A DNA stretch of 9,018 nt from Planctomycetota bacterium (GTDB taxonomy: Bacteria; Planctomycetota; Phycisphaerae; Sedimentisphaerales; Anaerobacaceae), in the NCBI GenBank assembly GCA_023139715.1, contig JAGLNB010000036.1, forward strand, positions 1-9,018, in the 5' to 3' direction. Each line of letters begins with the position of its first letter. Position 1 is the first letter of the stretch. This document shows, in pieces, positions 6,160 to 9,018 of the stretch. The notes beneath the pieces were generated by a model. That model was not told the origin of the DNA, searched no databases, and was given only the letters and a program-made list of their open reading frames with translations. The position numbers and the translations under genes are program-made.

Positions 6160-8034
6160 TTATTTCAATAAATCAAATGGCGATACGTAATCACCATGTT
6201 TATCCTTAAACGAATTCAAACGGCTGCTAACATTGGCAAAAGTATCAAACACAATTTTTGGCGTATCGGAAACTTTTTCTTTGTAAATTTTTTCAATGCG
6301 AGCGATTTTCGCAATATTTTCCGGAATGCGAATAGTAAATTGCTCAACGTAATCCGATTCAGAGTAGTTAGTACTCAAATGCTCTTTGAAAAGTTTGGCC
6401 AAGTCTTCATATTTCGGAATAAAGCCGGTCGGAGTTTCAATTGCCTCGACCTCGCCATTTACACGAAGTTCTGCCCACAAAATCCAAATCTTTTTATCAG
6501 CTATACTATTTAAGTATTGGCCGTCTTTGTTTTTCAGGAAATAATTCACAGAAAAAACAGATGGCGGATTTTTAATTGTCTTAGCAAAATCCAGATTGTT
6601 CTGAATATATTGGCCGAGCGGAATCGAAAGGAAATCCAGATTCGACATAAGATTGAATGTACGAACGCCCTGCTTGCCGAGAGTTGCAGCGGTGGTTTCG
6701 GATTCAATTGACGCACCTTTTATAATAATACCCTCGTCCCAGCTAAACGCCTGCTCAACTGGAACCCACGTATCACTGTCGCGTCCGCCGTAGATAACTC
6801 CGCCAAGCTCTACGCCTTCCGGAGCATCCGCCAATTCATCGCGATTGCCAAGCTCGGTTATGCTCAGGCAGTAACGGGCATTTTTATGTGAGGCCGTGAT
6901 TTCATTGCCTTTTTCATCGGTTTTGCCGGTTTGCCATTGACCGCTGTAATTTACGCCGTCTTTGGGAAGTTCAGCTCCCATTCCGAGCCAATGCGGCTTT
7001 TTATTATCGACTAATATATTTGAAAAAATCACTTCGCATGGACTCGTAAGTGCCTGATGAATAATCGGGTCGTTTTCGGCGTTAACATCTCGAATGATTC
7101 CAAAGATGCCCTTTTCAACATTTACGCAGCGAACAGCGCCATCTTTTTTACGCAAATAGGCAATATCATCACCAATTATAGTTTGGCCGGGCAGCATTGC
7201 AGTTGAGGTTTTGCCGCAAGCCGATGGAAAAGCGCCCGCAAAATAAGTTACTCTATTTTTTGGCCCATGAGCGCCGAGAACAAACATATGCTCTGCAAGC
7301 CAATCCTCTTTTGAGGCCTTTTGAATAGCCAATCTAAGAGCAAGCTTTTTCAAGCCGATTGTATTTCCGCCGTATTGGGTGTTGGTGCTGTAAACCAAAT
7401 CCTCTTCCAAATCGATGTAAACACGGCGTTTGTCAATATTTTTACTTACCTTTCCTTCAAGCTCACCTTCGGAATGGATGAAGCGGAAGAAATTTTCCGC
7501 CGAACCGATTTTTTTAAATTGTTCGTAGCCGGCTCGATACAAAATACTTTCGCTGTGAGCCACATACGGCGAATCGGTTATTTGCACGCAGGCAATTGAA
7601 AATTCCGAATCAACCGGGCCAAGGCAGAAAAAGCAAACCAGCATTTCGCGGCCAACCATCGAATCTTTCAAAAATGATTTTACCTCTTTAGTTCCGCTGG
7701 CCTTGTCAATGGAATTAAGTGTTGCTCCAATTTTTGAGTCAGCTGAAATTAGATATTTAGTATTTGCCTTATCTCTTCCCTGGTCGTAATAGCCGTCAAA
7801 ATGGCAGGTGTGGCCTTTGATATTTAATTCGGTTTCTTCGCCGGCTTTGAGCGCCTGCGAACGAATATAATCAATATCAGCTTTTGAATTATCACAAACA
7901 AAAACAGATGCCGGATTTGTCAGTTCAATCGCATCAGCGATAAACTTGTGCATCTTCGGATTATCCAAAGCGATAAGTTTGTTATAATTTTCATTCGTCA
8001 ATTTTTCTTTCAGTTGTCCTTTTACATTACTCAT
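6160..8034 (-). CDS. pckG: GTP-dependent phosphoenolpyruvate carboxykinase
   Basis: A 624-residue cytosolic enzyme, full family length. It interconverts oxaloacetate plus GTP with phosphoenolpyruvate plus GDP and CO2, the entry step of gluconeogenesis or, in reverse, an anaplerotic step. Seen motifs: YGGN (221-224) for substrate binding, then K229-K230 and H249 (LAEHM), which match the recalled metal ligands. The GTP-type P-loop is FPSACGKTS (269-277) with the active-site Cys273, followed by kinase-2 IGDD (287-290). Further along come SETTAA and a C-terminal nucleotide-binding part containing WILWAELRV. The ACGKT P-loop separates it from ATP-type PckA. The start ATG (8032-8034) has AGGAGG twelve bases upstream (8047-8052). 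It is a single-gene unit, with its own divergent promoter facing argB and a clear terminator. Confidence in the assignment is high; in-vivo direction cannot be told. Confidence 0.97.
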   Translation of the reverse strand: MSNVKGQLKEKLTNENYNKLIALDNPKMHKFIADAIELTNPASVFVCDNSKADIDYIRSQALKAGEETELNIKGHTCHFDGYYDQGRDKANTKYLISADSKIGATLNSIDKASGTKEVKSFLKDSMVGREMLVCFFCLGPVDSEFSIACVQITDSPYVAHSESILYRAGYEQFKKIGSAENFFRFIHSEGELEGKVSKNIDKRRVYIDLEEDLVYSTNTQYGGNTIGLKKLALRLAIQKASKEDWLAEHMFVLGAHGPKNRVTYFAGAFPSACGKTSTAMLPGQTIIGDDIAYLRKKDGAVRCVNVEKGIFGIIRDVNAENDPIIHQALTSPCEVIFSNILVDNKKPHWLGMGAELPKDGVNYSGQWQTGKTDEKGNEITASHKNARYCLSITELGNRDELADAPEGVELGGVIYGGRDSDTWVPVEQAFSWDEGIIIKGASIESETTAATLGKQGVRTFNLMSNLDFLSIPLGQYIQNNLDFAKTIKNPPSVFSVNYFLKNKDGQYLNSIADKKIWILWAELRVNGEVEAIETPTGFIPKYEDLAKLFKEHLSTNYSESDYVEQFTIRIPENIAKIARIEKIYKEKVSDTPKIVFDTFANVSSRLNSFKDKHGDYVSPFDLLK

Positions 8035-8046
8035 TTGTAGTTGTTG

Positions 8047-8052
8047 CCTCCT
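8047..8052 (-). promoter_or_regulatory. Ribosome binding site of pckG
   Basis: AGGAGG on the minus strand lies twelve bases before the ATG, a perfect Shine-Dalgarno core with slightly long spacing. It supports the annotated start. Confidence 0.7.
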
Positions 8053-8094
8053 GTGTACTCTGTTTTGTTAAATTTGGGTTCAAAAAATCAAAGG

Positions 8095-8124
8095 ATTTTA
8101 ACATATACTGGAGTATTACGTCAA
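8095..8124 (-). promoter_or_regulatory. Candidate pckG promoter with a palindrome in the spacer
   Basis: On the minus strand TTGACG (8124-8119) is followed after 18 bases by TAAAAT (8100-8095). The leader would be about 50 bases. The spacer contains the inverted repeat ATACT-GG-AGTAT (8105-8116), a possible repressor site that would block polymerase. Confidence 0.5.
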
Positions 8125-8235
8125 ACGGTTTTTTAGGATTGGCATTTTCAGCATTTTTTTACAGTTCGTTTTTTGATTAGAACCGCTGAATTTGTTTCAA
8201 AAACAGCGATTAAAGCAGTTGCAGCCAAATATAAC

Positions 8236-8264
8236 TTGACGAATTGCCAGGCCGTTCATAAACT
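8236..8264 (+). promoter_or_regulatory. Candidate argB promoter
   Basis: TTGACG (8236-8241), a 17-base spacer and TAAACT (8259-8264) give a good sigma-70-like promoter. Transcription would start near 8271, about 33 bases before the GTG start of argB. GAAAGG (8289-8294) is the ribosome-binding site, nine bases before the GTG. Confidence 0.5.
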
Positions 8265-8303
8265 CATTTGTTTGTTCTCTAGTGATTTGAAAGGTTTTTT
8301 AAC

Positions 8304-9018
8304 GTGCAAGAGGCAATTGCAAAAGCTGCTGCTCTAATTGAAGCAATGGAATACATCCGTAAATTCGACGGCAAAATCGTTGTCGTAAAACTCGGCGGAA
8401 GTGTTCTCGATGATATTGAATTGCAGAGGAAATTACTAACCGACGTTGCTTTTATGGCTACAGTTGGAATGCGGCCGATTATTGTTCACGGCGGCGGAAA
8501 GGCAATCACAAAGGCAATGAGCCAGGCCGGTCTTGAGCCGCAGTGGGTTAAAGGGAGGCGATACACCGATGAGCGAACACTGACAATTGCCGAGCATACG
8601 CTTGTGCATAAAGTTAATACTCCGATTTGCGAAACACTTTCCGAGCTTGGCTGCAAACCGATGGGATTAAGTTCACTTGCCAGCTGTGTTTTGTCGGCTG
8701 AACTTTTGCGATTGGAAGCAGAAGACGGAAGAAAACTCGACGTTGGACGCGTTGGAAAAGTAAGCGATGTAAATGCAAAGCTATTAAAAACGCTTTGCGC
8801 CGACAGGATTATTCCGGTTATTGCTCCGGTTGCAAAAGATTCCGCAGGCGGAAAACTAAATGTCAACGCTGACAGTGCCGCTGGAAAAGTGGCCGCGCAA
8901 GTGGCCGCTGAAAAACTCGTCGTGGTAAGCGATACGCACGGAATACTTGCTGACGTTAATAAACCGGAAAGTACAATTTCAAGTTTGAACGAAGAGCAGA
9001 TTAAAGATATGATTAAGT
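8304..9018 (+). CDS. argB: Acetylglutamate kinase, 3' end outside window
   Basis: 238 residues of an amino-acid kinase are visible, of the usual 290-300. It phosphorylates N-acetyl-L-glutamate with ATP, the second step of arginine synthesis. The GTG start at 8304 is chosen because GAAAGG lies nine bases upstream and because QEAIAKAAALIEAMEYIRKFDGK matches the normal N-terminal helix; the ATG at 8346 would delete it. Motifs: VVVKLGGS (26-33), IIVHGGGK (59-66), GRRYTD (84-89) and NVNADSAAGKVAAQVAAEKL, then SDTHGIL. The N-terminal helix is a mark of hexameric, arginine-inhibited enzymes, so feedback inhibition is likely but inferred. Residues 121-129 read GLSSLASCV, where many family members have GLSGKDG, an unusual variant. 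It is divergent from pckG and its downstream neighbours are not visible. Confidence 0.93.
   Translation, partial: MQEAIAKAAALIEAMEYIRKFDGKIVVVKLGGSVLDDIELQRKLLTDVAFMATVGMRPIIVHGGGKAITKAMSQAGLEPQWVKGRRYTDERTLTIAEHTLVHKVNTPICETLSELGCKPMGLSSLASCVLSAELLRLEAEDGRKLDVGRVGKVSDVNAKLLKTLCADRIIPVIAPVAKDSAGGKLNVNADSAAGKVAAQVAAEKLVVVSDTHGILADVNKPESTISSLNEEQIKDMIK

Noticed and set aside
5943..6160. Two overlapping minus-strand frames downstream of pckG
   Set aside because: They cross the pckG terminator and other hairpins, overlap each other in different frames, and encode low-complexity sequence with no recognisable domain.
8125..8235. Possible hairpin or regulatory RNA in the pckG-argB divergent region
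   Set aside because: Only a five-base CGCTG/CAGCG pairing is visible, too weak to support a structured RNA.
8486..8866. Minus-strand frame opposite argB
   Set aside because: argB on the plus strand has clear kinase motifs throughout this span; the opposite frame is a shadow.

Overview
The window is AT-rich bacterial DNA with six protein genes, two of them cut by the window edges. Four genes belong to recognisable families of core metabolism and ribosome assembly: a carbon-starvation (CstA) transporter, the ribosome-assembly GTPase Der, GTP-dependent phosphoenolpyruvate carboxykinase, and acetylglutamate kinase. From the style of the proteins (a 624-residue GTP-type PEPCK, an acetylglutamate kinase with a GRRYTD motif) and the degenerate CTCTGTG / AATCNGNG repeats between genes, my best guess is a low-GC planctomycete of the Phycisphaerae type. 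That is an inference by eye, with no database search behind it.

Layout. Bases 1-356 (+) hold the C-terminus of an unrecognised protein. It converges, three bases away, on a minus-strand pair that reads der (3361-2039) then cstA (2009-360), probably one operon. A 392-base intergenic stretch follows, with a candidate der promoter, a repeat remnant and a candidate promoter for the next genes. Bases 3754-5683 (+) hold the accessory element: a 162-residue YwgA/SocA-like protein whose end overlaps the start of a 485-residue SAMHD1/YwfO-like HD phosphohydrolase. A 476-base spacer (5684-6159) holds a degenerate 9-10 base repeat array and several hairpins that look like back-to-back terminators. Then comes pckG (8034-6160, -). 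A 269-base divergent promoter region separates it from argB (8304 to the window end, +).

How the genes fit together. CstA (uptake of pyruvate or peptides) and PckG (oxaloacetate to phosphoenolpyruvate) would both serve growth on non-sugar carbon, but they lie in separate transcription units here. ArgB is the second step of arginine synthesis. The two-gene YwgA-like/HD module has nothing obvious in common with these neighbours. It has its own promoter and ribosome-binding sites, translationally coupled genes, and related repeats in opposite orientation on its two sides. It is the best candidate for an under-described system: a small partner protein paired with a predicted dNTP-hydrolysing (or related nucleotide-hydrolysing) HD enzyme. 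A role in phage defence or nucleotide-pool control is a hypothesis.
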